DNA of 64,000 nt from Pisaster brevispinus (GCA_023634235.1 JAMKCF010000013.1:10470296-10534295); one strand, 5' to 3'; positions 43,130 to 55,022 are shown, counted from the stretch's first letter. Notes: generated from the letters alone by a model not told the origin. Program-made: numbers and translations.

Positions 43130-43700
43130 TTGGGGAACGAAAGCATGTCTCGAGGGAACAAAAGCGTATCTTGTGGAAACGATAGCATACCTCTAGTGAA
43201 CAAAAGCGTGTTTTAAGGAAACAGACGTGTATTTCAAAAGAAACTAAAGCATTTCTCAAGGGAACGAAAGCGTACCTCGAGGGAACGAAAGCGTATTAGA
43301 GAAACAAAATCATTCTTCGGGTGTTTTAAAGCATGTTTCGAGGGAACAAAAATCTTTGGGATTTTGGGAACGAAAGTATATCTTGAGTGAACGAAACGTA
43401 CCCTGAGGAAACGTAAGTGTATTTTTAGAGAACTAATGCGTAATTCAAGGGAAATAAATCATTGAAGAAACGAAAGCGTATTTTTCGGGAACTAAAACAT
43501 ATCTTGAGGGAACGAAAGCGTACCTTGAGGGAACGAAGGCGTACCTTGAGGGAAAGTAAGCGTAGTTTAAGGGAACTAAAGCGTATCTCAAGGGAAATAC
43601 AGCAATGAAGGAACGAGGGCGTATTTTGTGGAAACTAATGGATGTCTCGAGAAAAGCTTATTTTGAGTGAACGAAAGCGCATTTTGCAGGATTAAATAAC
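43130..43700. repeat. Degenerate minisatellite, unit about 28-30 bp
   Basis: Unit GGGAACGAAAGCGTA plus CCTCGA or TCTTGA, about 19 imperfect copies. Many units have a CGAG/CTCGAG-like junction. Confidence 0.8.
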
Positions 43701-44560
43701 TATTGGCAAAAAAAAAAAAAGGTAATAAAATTACTTCGGGGAATTAGTAAATTGTCGAATAAATTGGCTTTATATTTTGAAAAAAAAAAAAAAAACACTA
43801 AACACTTTATTTTGCCTCAGAAAATATGTCGACTGGATCCGCATGTCTAGTCGCAGTGATAACATTTATTTAAACAGAGCACCAGTATAATTGCGACATG
43901 TAGGTCGGTGTTCATGTACTTAGTAAAAATCAAGCCGAGCTGTAAATTCGTCTTGCTTACTCAAAGAACGAAAATCCCCAAATCACAATCCGTTGTAAAT
44001 TTGCTTGCTGATTGTTTACCTGTTAGGTCGTCCAATAACACACATTTAGTGCCGTACTGATTAAAAACGGTGATGTTTAGCGGTGTTTTTGCGTTGGCTG
44101 TGTGCGATCGCATAGGCAAGTCCAAACTAGCTAAGTACCAATGGCGTCACCAGTCGTTCATTGCGGTTTGTTTGACCTTGGGCTTTTTCAGATTTTGGGC
44201 TGGGAGTGTTTTGAGGAAAGGATATTGTTTTACCCCGTTTTAGCGTAAGGTAAGGGACTCGTAATACTTTTTATATTTCTTGGGGACTCCATCTTTTGGA
44301 CAATTGTACAAACTTACTATTTCAGAGCATTCTGGAGCCACTCTATTACATCATTATCTTAGCTTTGAATAAGCATGTACAAATAACGATTATTGTTTTA
44401 TTTTGACTTGAAACCGTACAAATGTTGATAGAGCTTGTTTATAACTTGTCTCATATAAACTAAACTTGTACATTTAAGCGGGGATGATGAACGTGCATCG
44501 TTAAAAAAAGTAAAGCAAATGGTTCTGGGCAAGAAAGCACAATTATTAATCATTACTAAC
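43701..44560 (-). other. Intron downstream of EGF1
   Basis: A-runs at 43710 and 43782; otherwise nothing recognised. Confidence 0.4.
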
Positions 44561-44695
44561 ATTTTTCACACGTTGTGCCACTAAAACCTGGTGGACAAAT
44601 ACAAACACCACTGGCGTCATCACACACTCCGCCGTTTAAACAGATCAGGCAGTAACCAAGACAATCAGGCTTCCCCCATTTGTTTTCTTGACATC
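44561..44695 (-). CDS. Tie1/2: EGF-like repeat 1
   Basis: 135 nt, phase 1 to 1. GCQENKWGKPDCLGYCLICL, NGGVCDDASGVCICPPGFSG and TTCEK match Tie EGF1 residue for residue at the Cys and at the WG, PPGF and TCEK positions. The acceptor is TTTTTACAG and the donor is GTTAGT. Confidence 0.93.
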
Positions 44696-45559
44696 CTGTA
44701 AAAAAATAATATTCAAATTTTGAGGAATGAGGAGAAACTTTACAGCTGGAATTTGTGTTAAAAACATTGAAGATGCATGGCATTTTTTTGCTGAGAAACT
44801 GACATTTTTGACGTGAACCTCAGAAAAAGGAAAAAAACATTATTTAATACAATAATACATTAAAATCAAGAAGCTTCAAAAACAGGAAATTAAGCACAAC
44901 GCTTGACTTCGAGTTTCTATAACCTAATATTTATTAGTATCTAAAATGTGCATTTAACGTCATTCTTGAGTTGTTTTCGTTTGCCATTAAAAGGACAAAC
45001 TTGATATACAGAAAAAAGAGGAAAAACAAATTGTTCTAACTCCAGGGAAAACAAGTACAAGTAGTCTTATTTTTCCATAGCACGTACAGCGCAATTATAA
45101 AAGGAAAAGTAATTTTCATTTTGTGCGCTAAAATAACTGTTTTTGTCCACTTAAAATTATTATGTACACTCAAAGTCCACTGCACAAATGTTTCCTTTCG
45201 AGAAAACTCCCCTGGTCACTTGAGCTGATATCGATCCCTTCAGAAGTTCATGAAGGGCTATTGATGCCAGGGAGGTTATTGAATGCATACAAATACACAA
45301 TTGTGGGTGTGTGTTTGTGTGCCATTACACACTTACTGGGCAGTTTTAACAATTGGACTGCTACCCCAGAATGTTCTAATGGTACCCCAAAGATAATTTC
45401 TTAAAAAAGGGAATACTAAACAACAATCTAGGTACTACGTAAATGCCACAAGCAAGGGTCTGTGGGTAGGTATACACATTCACACCGGGAACCTATAAAA
45501 CAAGGGACAATAGGTCCACGGTTGCTATAACAAAGGGTAACAAGCTTTAAGAAGTTAGA
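44696..45559 (-). other. Intron upstream of EGF1
   Basis: AT-rich, nothing recognised apart from a short TGTGTGTTTGTGTG stretch near 45308. Confidence 0.4.
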
Positions 45560-46670
45560 GTTAGGCTAATAGGCATTCGACATTCACATAGGTTTGTACA
45601 GATGTGTACTTTTCATCGAATGTTTACTCTCTTATTTTGTTATCACACTAAACGTTCACATATGGGCTGGTACAGCGAATGTCTACTTTGCTATTTCGAT
45701 ATTGGATATTGGACATTTAAGGTTCGTATAGTGACTGTCTATTCTGTTAACTCAATACTGGACAAAGAATGTAGGCTTGTACAGTGAGAGTCTAAGCTCT
45801 ATTTCGATATTAGACATTTGACACTTTAAGATTCATACGCGAATACTGTACATATTTTGTTATTTCGATAAACGACATTGGACATTGTTACGAGCACGTA
45901 CAGCGCACACAAGACACACCAGATCATCCTCTAAGTAATTACCGTTGAAATGGGCGGCGCTAATCCGTTTCATTGTTTGAGACACTGCAAACAAATTTCT
46001 GGAAGCATTATCTTGCGATAATGCTTTAGTACTATAACTCGCTATAAACTCGCTATAAAATACTAAAAAGTTTTAGTACTTTCCTTTAGTAAATTTCTTT
46101 TTACGGTCTGTGAGATATTTTTAACAGGACTCAACAAATAAAGACCTTTGGAGGTTACAACTTTTTACAACTCGTCGAAGGAACGTTTGAAGAGAGTTCG
46201 TCTTTGACCAATGAGCAGATTTTAGATCCGGAAGGGACATGTTTTTTAAACTTAATCTACAGTTCGGTATTTCGGGACTTCTTCCTCATACTTTGTGACT
46301 GGGTTAACTTAAGTTCCCATTATTTTTTCGTCTATTTCCGGACGTTTATCGGATTGAATTCGCCCATGTTAGCGCAGTCATATCAGCAGCGAAGTGTTTG
46401 CTTTTCTTGAGGTTGCCGTTTTCCACACAGTCTGTTTGTTTAGTTCTCGATTGCATATTTTCCCCATTAACGAATGTTTTGAGATTTTCAGATTGTAACA
46501 ACATTCACTTTTATGCTTGTACAGCAATTGGCTAATTGCATCCTTTTTCATTTGAACATTGGACATTCACGTGCGTTTGCGCAGTGAATGTCTACTTTTA
46601 TTTAGACACTGTAAATCGAAACACTATTTTTCCAACGAATGTGTACTTTCTTTTTCATATTGAACAATAG
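45560..46670. repeat. Degenerate tandem repeat, interrupted by the Ngaro element
   Basis: Units of about 60-75 bp share GACATTCACATAGGTTTGTACA, GCGAATGTCTACTTT and CTATTTCGATATTGGACATT. The same units resume at 54140-54440 on the other side of the Ngaro insertion. The middle (46000-46500) is poorly conserved. Confidence 0.72.
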
Positions 46671-46674
46671 GAAA

Positions 46675-46999
46675 GTAAAATTCAGAACTCTTAATTTGTA
46701 TTTATGGTGCAACTGGTCGGCAGGTTTACTGCCGTGGCCCTATAGGCACGACGGCAGATAGGGAACTCAGAAGGGTCACTTTGTGTTTAAGCAAAGACCG
46801 TAGCCTTTGGACATTGCGTTGTTATATAATCCCATCAACATGCAAAACAAATGGGACAGTGCTAACGACAATAACAAAAAGCATGTTTCAAATGAAAAGA
46901 CCACTAGGGCGTATAGTGAGTGCGTCATTTTCTTTACTGCCGGCACTACGAGAGTTTGAGGGAGAGAGTGTCAAACTTTCACCGCCTCCATCCCCTCCA
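46675..46999 (+). repeat. Ngaro split direct repeat A1
   Basis: 325 bp starting GTAAAATTCAGAACTC and ending CCATCCCCTCC. Near-identical to A2 at 53161-53484. Confidence 0.95.
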
Positions 47000-47096
47000 T
47001 TCACTGCTTAGACTCAAATTATTAAGTAAGTACAATTTGTTATTATTGACGCTGGCAACCAGAGATTGCTTGATAGCTAATTTGTTGCTTTAAACA

Positions 47097-47731
47097 ATGG
47101 CGAACATAGAAAGAGGGCCATTAGAATCTGCTACCAAAGTCTGTATCGTTGGGCACTCTTTTATTAGGCGCCTCAGTGACACGATTATACACGGTCATCA
47201 CACATTAAAAAACAATTTCGGGATAAAGAAAACTCAGGTATGCTACATTTGCAAAGGCGGATGGCGAGTGCAAGACATTCAAGCCAACTTAAACAAAATA
47301 GTGTAGCACAAGAGCCGAAAATAGTTTTACTACAGTGTGGTAGCAATGATCTAAACACAGAAGAATGTACAGACAAGGTAGCGGGCCAGCTCCTCGATAT
47401 AGCCCACAAAATACACACAATGACTCATGCAAAATGGGTCGTAATCTGTCAAATTTTTCATAGGAAGAAAGGTCGTTATATCCATTACGACATTGAAGCC
47501 ATCCGTTTTAATAAACGGGTTGATCAAGTCAATGTTTTGTTGAAAGCAAATTGTGCAAAACAGCAAGGCCTAAAATATTGGAGGCATCGTGGTATGACAA
47601 AAATAGAGTCAGGTGCCGAAAGTTCAGATCCGGTTTTATGCCGAGACGGCGTTCATGTCTCAGCCAGGGGACAATTCAAATACTATAAGTCGCTACTAGG
47701 CGCAATACTGTTCAGTCTGAAAAACAGCTAA
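47097..47731 (+). pseudogene. Ngaro SGNH/GDSL-type hydrolase ORF, frameshifted
   Basis: Starts MANIERGPLESATKVCIVGH at 47097. Block I is VGHSFIRRL (GHS for GDS, Ser nucleophile), block III LLQCGSNDL, and block V DGVHVSARGQ with the Asp-x-x-His pair. The frame changes near 47300, between LNKIV and the PKIVLLQ strand. SGNH hydrolase ORFs have been reported in Ngaro-like elements; their role is uncertain. Here it lies upstream of Gag, right after A1. All catalytic residues are present on the two sides of the shift. Confidence 0.85.
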
Positions 47732-47828
47732 AACAGTTTTCACATTAATGGTGTCATGGTACAGTCGTCAGTACCTTTTTGGTATGGCAGCACTTCGGCA
47801 ACCTATTATCGCTACAGCATGGATAACT

Positions 47829-47866
<38 letters not shown>

Positions 47867-48578
47867 AATAAAAACATTTTAATAACAATAATTCTAGCTT
47901 CAAAAATGCTCACTAGTAGCTGTTCGAACTTTGTCGAACCGAAGCAAGTAAGACCAAAGCTGAGAGCGGGGCGCCCGTGTATCCCCTTGGCACCAGGTTG
48001 CTGATAGGGCTAATAAGCTGTATTCAAATTTATTTGCTCCTGTGGAGCTTGTGGTTTAATTTGTTTATGCGTCTTTTGTATGGGGGCACATAGACGAAAT
48101 GGCACAAGTTTGTCTTCATGTTCGGCTGTAATGCAGCTAAGTCTTCTTCCCCCTCCCCGCCCCCCCCCCAAAAAAAAAAAAAAAAAAAACCTATATGTAA
48201 AAAAAAGGTACCTATATGTAAGAAGCCAAGCCCCATGGTTGGGCCTTTTGAGCCAGCCCGCTGCGGCACAAGAATTTGGCTATGTATTGCTGTTATTACA
48301 GGTAGACTGCGTGTTCTAGAGAGCACAAGAGTTTGGGTGAAATACTGACAGTTTCCAAAAAGTCACAACATCGTCGACCTTGTTGGTAAAACAAGGACGG
48401 CCAAGGAGTCCTGAACAATCCATCACAAATAAGGTCTCAAAAAAGTCTCAACAACAAAAAAGTGATAAATAATAATAAAATAAATAAATAATAAATATAT
48501 AAGTATACTATAAAAAATGAGAAGAAACGAACAAATAGGTTAATTTGAAACAGTAACTGCTCTCGTAGAAATTTTTGT

Positions 48579-50036
48579 TTGTACAGGATGCCACGTGAAA
48601 ACAGTAAAAGGAAACGCAAGGTAGCGCCAAAAAGCACTACCAGTAAGAAACCTCGCACTAGGCAGCAAAAAACTAGTGAGGTACCTCATCAGGAAGAGAT
48701 ACCTGATGCAACGGAAGCTACCGTGGCACAACAAACTGAAATACCCTCACCGACTGAATAGCCAGTTCCAATAGCACTGGACATAGATACCTCGGCCATA
48801 CAACAAGTTGTGACTGAGTCAGTCGTCACTGCCATAACTGATCACATCAGACAGGCCGTCAGAACAGAACTTAACAAGCTGCTTCCAAATCAAACAAATG
48901 CGAACGGCCAACAACAACAACAAACTGGCTCAGTTACGGCTGTAGGTTCGCAACCAGTGAGGCCGGCCGCAGCATCAACAAGGACACCTCAAACTCAGAG
49001 TGGGGGTCCACACAGAACCACACAAGGAGAGCCAAACAGTACCAACTTTCAAGAAAACACAACAGTGGGGCTTGGGCAGGGGCCAAGCCTACCTATGTTT
49101 ACACAGTCAGCACGGGGACCGTCGGGATTGGGACAGGAGCCGAACCCTGGCGGGTCCTGTGTTGCACCTTGTGGAGCCTTGTTTACCAGTGTTGCAGGTG
49201 AGTCTGTAGGTATACGGGATCTTGTTCCCCTTTCTGCACCCTTATCTCTGGACTTTGCGGTCAGTCATGACATTCGGAATAAAATCTGGGCAAAAGAGTA
49301 TGTGGAATTTGGAAGTTTGCTCGACACTAACCAAACAGTTCAAAACAAAGTCGTGGTCCAAAAGAATGAAAACGGTGACAGTTCTTTATGTTTAGCCCCA
49401 ACAAGCAAGAAACTGCCAAAACATATAAACGAATGGATTTCAGCATTCTCAATTTTATCGACCGTTTATACCCAAAAATTTCCAGAAGAACATAACAAAA
49501 TGCTAAAATATGGCGAAGTCGTACTGCAAATTGCCGCAGAAGGGGGTAATTTCAATGTATACGATGTTAACTTCAGAAAGCTTAAGCAAGTCACAAGTCT
49601 GCCTTGGGATCATTTTCATACCGAATTGTACCTAAAGTCTATCAGCCCCATACAACATGGTAACGGCGACAGCTATACCCATGGCTATACCACGCAATCA
49701 GGTGTTAGAAGCAACTTCCAAAGTCAGACTTTGGGAAATTCGTTCCAAATCCCTAAAGGTTTCTGTTACCCTTTTTCACGTGGCCAACTGTGTGACAGGT
49801 CTTGTGGCTACAACCACAGGTGCTATAAGTGCAAGGGTATGCACCCAGGAAACCATTGTAAGTTAAGTAACTCACAGGCTACTTTTCGTGGGCGTGGTGC
49901 ATATGCAAGGTCACATTGGGCAATGTCAAGGCAACACTTTTCACAAAGGGGCTTCAGAAAAGAACAAAACCAAAAAGGTGCAGGAAGGGGATTTGACGAC
50001 CCGTGCCATGTGCGACCCAGTAACGCCGGTAAATAA
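48579..50036 (+). pseudogene. Ngaro Gag-like ORF
   Basis: MPRENSKRKRKVAPKSTT starts a basic N-terminus. A stop at 48759 (after SPTE) interrupts the frame, which then runs open to 50036. Gln-rich and Pro/Gly-rich central region. WISAFSILSTVYTQKFPEEH is a conserved Ngaro block. A Cys/His cluster GFCYPFSRGQLC..SCGYNH, CYKCKGMHPGNHCK acts as a zinc knuckle. Likely particle or RNA-binding protein. Only one stop separates it from a full frame of about 486 codons. Confidence 0.85.
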
Positions 50037-51489
50037 ACAAACTCTAGAACAAATGTTGGTAGGATATGATATAGAAAAGGCAAAATACTTAATTGAGGGT
50101 TTCTCTGTTGGTTTTCGACTTGGTTTCACTGGCGCACAAAAAATGATGGTGTCCAAAAATTTACGCTCGGCAATTGAAAGCCGTCAAATGGTGTCAGAAA
50201 AAATCAAGGTTGAACTACAAAAAGGTAGAATAGCTGGTCCGTTTAGTATAATCCCACTACCGAATTTTCGAGTAAGCCCAATTACTTCAATTCCGAAAAA
50301 ACAACCAGGAAAGTTTCGGGTTATTCACAATTTATCTCATCCGGTAAAAGAGTCGGTTAACGACGGGATTCCGGACTTTAATTCCACAGTCCATTATGCG
50401 ACAACAGATGATGCTATCAGGATTTTGAATTTCCTGGCCCAGAATGTCTGTTATCGAAAGTTGATATTCAATCAGCGTTCAAAATTATACCAATACATCC
50501 AAAAGATCATAACCTTCTTGGTTTCACCTGGGAAGGAAAATTTTATTTTGACAAGACATTACCAATGGGTTGTCGGTTAAGCTGTGCTATTTTTGAACGT
50601 TTTAGCACGGCAATTGAATGGATAGCGGCAAGGGCACTTAATCCTGGTGGTCTAGTACATTACATTGACGATTTCTTAATTATTTCATCCTCAACTCAAA
50701 CTGGTCAACACGATTTAGAGGGGTTTCAAACATTATGTTTGAATTAGGGATCCCTCTGGCAAAAGAAAAAACAGTAGGACCTTCGAACTGCATCACATTT
50801 ACAGGTATCGAACTAGACGCACGTTCAATGTCCGCTCGCTTACCAGTCGAAAAGCTAGACAAAGCACGCAATTTAGTGCGTGAAACCCTACCAAAAGAAA
50901 AAAATTACACTACAAAATCTACAATCCATCATAGGTTTACTTAACTTTGCTTGTAAAGTCGTGCGACCAGGGCGAGGCTTTTTTGAGGAGACTGATCAAT
51001 TTAACGATTGGTTTAAAGCATCCTAATCACTTCGTAAGGCTTCGCAAAGAAGCCAAACGAGATTTACAGGCATGGCTTCTGTTTTTGCAAAAGTTCAACG
51101 GCAGAGCTTTTTTCATATCGGAACAATGGCTACCAGCCGACACCATGCACTTTCATATAGATGCCTCTGGCTCGCTCGGATACGGAGCAGTCTATCAAGA
51201 ACACTGGTTCTATGGGAAATGGCCAGAAGTATGGGCTGAATCAGGCATAACACTAAAAGAACTGTACCCAATAGTGGCTGCAGTAAACGTCTGGGGCAAG
51301 TCAATCGAAAACAAAAGGATCGTGGTCCATACAGATAACGAGGCTTTGGTTAGCATAGTTAATGCCAGCACTTCTAAGGATAGTGATATTATGGCTTTAA
51401 TACGTAGATTAGTTATCGAAGTAATGGTGCATAATATTCAACTTAAAGCAACCCATGTTCCTGGTGTAAAAAAACGTGTTAGCAGATAA
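50005..51489 (+). pseudogene. Ngaro reverse transcriptase and RNase H, frameshifted
   Basis: The frames 49888-50580, 50565-50747, 50735-50944 and 50947-51489 must be combined. RT: FRVSPITSIPKKQPGKFRVI, IHNLSHPVKESVND, then LPMGCRLSCAIFERFS and VHYIDDFLIIS with the catalytic YIDD. RNase H: MHFHIDASGSLGYGAVYQ, LKELYPIVAAV, VVHTDNEALV and ATHVPGVKK. Shifts are near 50455, 50740 and 50930. The start is approximate. Confidence 0.87.
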
Positions 51490-52480
51490 ATTATCTCGGT
51501 TACAGATAGAGACCTTCAAACAGCTAGCCCCATGGGCCGAGCAACAGCCAACCATACTACCTCACCCCATACAGCCACAGAACTGGTTCCCGGGCTACTG
51601 AAACTATTATCAGTTTCAATGGCCGAGTCCACATGGAAGACTTATCAGAGAGCACAAGAGGTTTTGATACAGTTCCTCACACAATATGGTTTTAAAGGAT
51701 CACTCCCACTGCAGCATATCGTTATTGCCTTGTTCGTCACACATTTAAATGAAGCCAAATACGCGGCTAGTACGATCTTAACATACCTGGCTGCAATTAA
51801 TTTCATCCACAAATTATACAATTTGCCACAACCGGGGCAGTCTTTTTTAGTGCAGAAAGCAGTCTTAGGAGTGCAAAAAAACAAGCCCAAGTTTGACATG
51901 CGGCTACCAATTACGCAGGGCTTGCTCCATAAGATTACAGCCGCTCTAGAGCACTGTGCACAGTCAAGGTATCAAAGGCTAATGTTTAAAAGTATGTTCC
52001 TGTTAGCCTTTGCGGCTTTTCTAAGCATTGGAGAAATAACTGTCTCAAATCAAAACACGCTGAATGTCTTAAAGCTTGATAGTGTCAAGAATTGCCCAGA
52101 CAACCGGGGTTTAAAATTGCTGTTTAGCAATTTCAAGCATTCACGCGGTAGGCAAGTCAGCATAGATATAGGGAGAACTAGGGATGCCTTCTGTCCAGTG
52201 GAAGCTTTAATAACGTACATGACCCTACGTCACTCTTTCAACTCTGACTTCCTTTACTGCTGGCCGAATGGGAGGCCTGTTAAACGGACTGAATTTGCCC
52301 GCATCTTACAATCAACGGTGCAATTTCTGGGCTTAGAACCTCAGCTGTATACAGGCCATAGTTTCAGAATCGGTGCAGCATGCCATGCTTTTTCCTGTGT
52401 TTTTTTCTGATGCACAGATAAGGGAAATGGGTAGGTGGCAATCCAACGCATTTAAAAGCTATATTAGATTATAACCAAGA
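51482..52480 (+). pseudogene. Ngaro tyrosine recombinase, defective
   Basis: Core-binding part: MAESTWKTYQRAQEVLIQFL. Catalytic part: AFAAFLSIGEITVSN, where the box-A Arg (normally R.GEI) is Ser; then TGHSFRIGAA with His-x-x-Arg. A frameshift at the T-rich stretch near 52395 moves the C-terminal DAQIREMGRWQSNAFKSYIR, with the nucleophilic Tyr, into another frame. Two independent lesions, one in an invariant active-site residue, indicate a dead enzyme. Confidence 0.87.
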
Positions 52481-52632
52481 GGATCCATTTAGGTCCAGAG
52501 AGGGTGGTGCAGGACCAACGCGTCTTCTGCAATGTTTTTTTTTTTTTTTTTTTTTTTTTTTGGGGGGGGGCTTATTTTGTTGGGGAGCCGCCCCAAGTAA
52601 TACTTAGCGGCAATTGCATGGGACGACTTGTG
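52481..52632. other. T/G homopolymer-rich segment before B1
   Basis: A run of about 26 T followed by 9 G at 52536-52570, then GCCGCCCCAAGTAATACTTAG. Likely replication slippage or sequencing-prone; no gene. Confidence 0.6.
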
Positions 52633-53160
52633 GCGTTTTGCCCCTACAAAATGTACGGATCAAAGATAATGGGTACATAACAAGTAAAATTAAGTTAAAA
52701 TAAAACTGTTTAAAGATAATTTGTTAAGTTGTATATTACATAAGATAACAAATTTTAGTTATAAAAAACATTTCCTTTAGTATTATGTGGATATTAAGTT
52801 GACAAAACAATCACGCGGCGATACCTCTGATGGATTATAAAAAAAAGAAAATATTAAAAAAACCAGCGATAGTTCAGATGTAAAACAATTATGCTCGAGA
52901 TATGCCGAGTTAGCTTTAAGAGTTGCTACAAAGCCGATGAACAAAAACAAGGAATGGTATAAAATGCTAAAACTATTAAATTATTTAAATGTTAGTTGTA
53001 TGGTTTTTGTAAACTTAATACAATATCAGATATATAACCTCAAGAATATGTAACTAAGGTTAAACTTATTTATTAAAAGAAAGGACTCCTTAAACACACA
53101 TACTGGTTTTCTAGCACCCAAGTTTTTGTTGTTGTTGCCAAAGACCTGTAAAACCATAAA
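52633..53160 (+). repeat. Ngaro split direct repeat B1
   Basis: 528 bp, GCGTTTTGCCCCTACAAAATG to GTAAAACCATAAA. Directly abuts A2. Differs from B2 at few positions. Confidence 0.95.
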
Positions 53161-53484
53161 GTAAAATTCAGAACTCTTAATTTGTATTTATGGTGCAACT
53201 GGTCGGCAGGTTTACTGCCGTGGCCCTATAGGCACGACGGCAGATAGGGAACTCAGAAGGGTCACTTTGTGTTTAAGCAAAGACCGTAGCCTTTGGACAT
53301 TGCGTTGTTATATAATCCCATCAACATGCAAAACAAATGGGACAGTGCTAACGACAATAACAAAAAGCTTGTTTCAAATGAAAAGACCACTAGGGCGTAT
53401 AGTGAGTGCGTCATTTTCTTTACTGCCGGCACTACGAGAGTTTGAGGGAGAGAGTGTCAAACTTTCACCGCCTCCATCCCCTCC
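53161..53484 (+). repeat. Ngaro split direct repeat A2
   Basis: Copy of A1. It contains the same leading open frame MCLSKDRSLWTLRCYIIPST, which is therefore repeat-derived and not a gene. Confidence 0.95.
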
Positions 53485-53579
53485 GTCCGGCCAGTACAAC
53501 AATTATTTGTTTTGTCTTTCTACCTGTTGGTTTGGGGAGTCCTTTGTTTTTGGTGTTCATGTATAAGCAATTAAAGGAA

Positions 53580-54130
53580 GCGTTTTGCCCCTACAAAATG
53601 TACGGATCAAAGATAATGGGTACATAACAAGTAAAATTAAGTTAAAATAAAACTGTTTAAAGATAATCTGTTAAGTTGTATATTACATAAGATAACAAAT
53701 TTTAGTCATAAAGAACATTTCCTTTAGTATTATGTGGATATTAAGTTGACAAAACAATCACGCGGCGATACCTCTGATGGATTATCAAAAATAGAAAATA
53801 TTAAAAAAAACAGCGATAGTTCAGATGTAAAACAATTATGCTCGAGATATGCCGAGTTAGCTTTTAGAGTTGCTACAAAGCCGATGAACAAAAACAAGGA
53901 ATGGTATAAAATGCTAAAACTATTAAATTATTTAAATGTTAGTTGTATGGTTTTTGTAAACTTAATACAATATCAGATATATAACCTCAAGAATATGTAA
54001 CTGAGGTTAAACTTATTTATTAAAAGAAAGGTTAAACTTATTTATTAAAAGAAAGGACTCCTTAAACCCACATACTGGTTTTCTAGCACCCAAGTTTTTG
54101 TTGTTGTTGCCAAAGACCTGTAAAACCATA
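53580..54130 (+). repeat. Ngaro split direct repeat B2
   Basis: Copy of B1 with an extra tandem duplication of about 25 bp (GTTAAACTTATTTATTAAAA) near 54004-54055. It ends ACCTGTAAAACCATAAA at the element boundary. An 88-residue open frame inside it is repeat-derived. Confidence 0.95.
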
Positions 54131-54139
54131 AATTCCCTT

Positions 54140-54440
54140 ATTATATGTTTGCACAGTGAATGTGTACTATCCCTACAACAAAGACACCATTTAGTTTTTG
54201 TTAAGATTTTCTACGTTCATCTCAATGTAGACATTCACGTTGCTTTGTACAATCAATGTATACTTTTATCTCACATTAAGCTTTAACACCAACAGCTGAA
54301 GATTTACGGCAGGAGTCTTAGAACCAGCCACTCATCTAACAATTTTTCTGTGCATTATTGGACACTGATCGAATGTATACTAATCATTTCTATGTAGACA
54401 TTCACATAGGTTTGTACAAAAAGGGAATGTCTACCTACAT
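54140..54440. repeat. Continuation of the 45.6-46.7 kb tandem repeat
   Basis: GCACAGTGAATGTGTACTAT, TAGACATTCACGTTGCTTTG and TAGACATTCACATAGGTTTG match the left-side units, showing the Ngaro element landed inside this repeat. Confidence 0.75.
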
Positions 54441-54767
54441 CGCAGAATTGAGCTTTTAACTGGCTATCGTCCTAATAAACGATACGTTTACCAAGAGTTA
54501 GTGTACTGTAATGTTTTGGTTCCCCCTATCCCCTTCTCTTTATTCCTCTTGTTTTTCTTTATGAAAATAACTTGTGTAGCTGTCAAATTTGACCGGGGCC
54601 CTGGATCAACGCATTAGTACTTTTCACTGTTATTGAAATTATGTTGGCTTTTTTAGAAGTCGTTTTTTCCCTTTCTTTTCGAAACAAACAAACGGACGTC
54701 ATTTTAGTACACCCCCATTCAATACAACCCCATTGACTGGTATTATCCAATGCAAATAATGATTTAC
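54441..54767 (-). other. Intron next to Ig2
   Basis: No gene or repeat recognised. Confidence 0.4.
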
Positions 54768-55022
54768 CTCTAACAAGTAACCTCATGAGCGCCTGTTTGC
54801 CTTCACTGCGTACCAAGGCTTGATGAACCTCGTATGTTCCAGCATCTGTGCTACTTGCTTCCTGGATATCATATTGAAGGTTGCCATTGAACGTAGAGTA
54901 AACGCCGCTACTATCCTTTCTCCAACGAGTAGCTGTCCGCGTCGTGGCCGTAGCAGTAACTTCCAGACGTACAGCATCCCCTGAGTTTACCGTCTGACTT
55001 ATAGCAGTTGGCAGAAAGTCAG
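54768..55022 (-). CDS. Tie1/2: Ig-like domain 2
   Basis: 255 nt, phase 1 to 1. TAISQTVNSGDAVRLEVTA, RWRKDSSGVYSTFN, SSTDAGTYEVHQAL and LMRLLVRG. It has the Ig core Trp and the DAGTYE motif but lacks the canonical Cys pair. The acceptor is TGTTCTGCAG and the donor is GTAAAT. The Gly codon at its end joins EGF1, as in Tie, where Ig1 leads into the EGF block. Confidence 0.85.

Larger units (their letters stand above)
46675..54130 (+). mobile_element. Ngaro-type tyrosine-recombinase retrotransposon with split direct repeats
   Basis: About 7.46 kb. Order: A1 (46675-46999), SGNH hydrolase, Gag-like ORF, RT plus RNase H, tyrosine recombinase, B1 (52633-53160), A2 (53161-53484), B2 (53580-54130). 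A1 equals A2 and B1 equals B2 with only a few differences. This A1-ORFs-B1-A2-B2 arrangement defines the Ngaro branch of DIRS-like elements, which integrate by tyrosine recombinase and not by DDE integrase. Every large ORF has shifts or stops. Confidence 0.93.

Noticed and set aside
46781..47011. 76- and 99-residue frames beginning MCLSKDRSLW at 46781 and 53267
   Set aside because: They are the same DNA in Ngaro repeats A1 and A2; repeat-derived.
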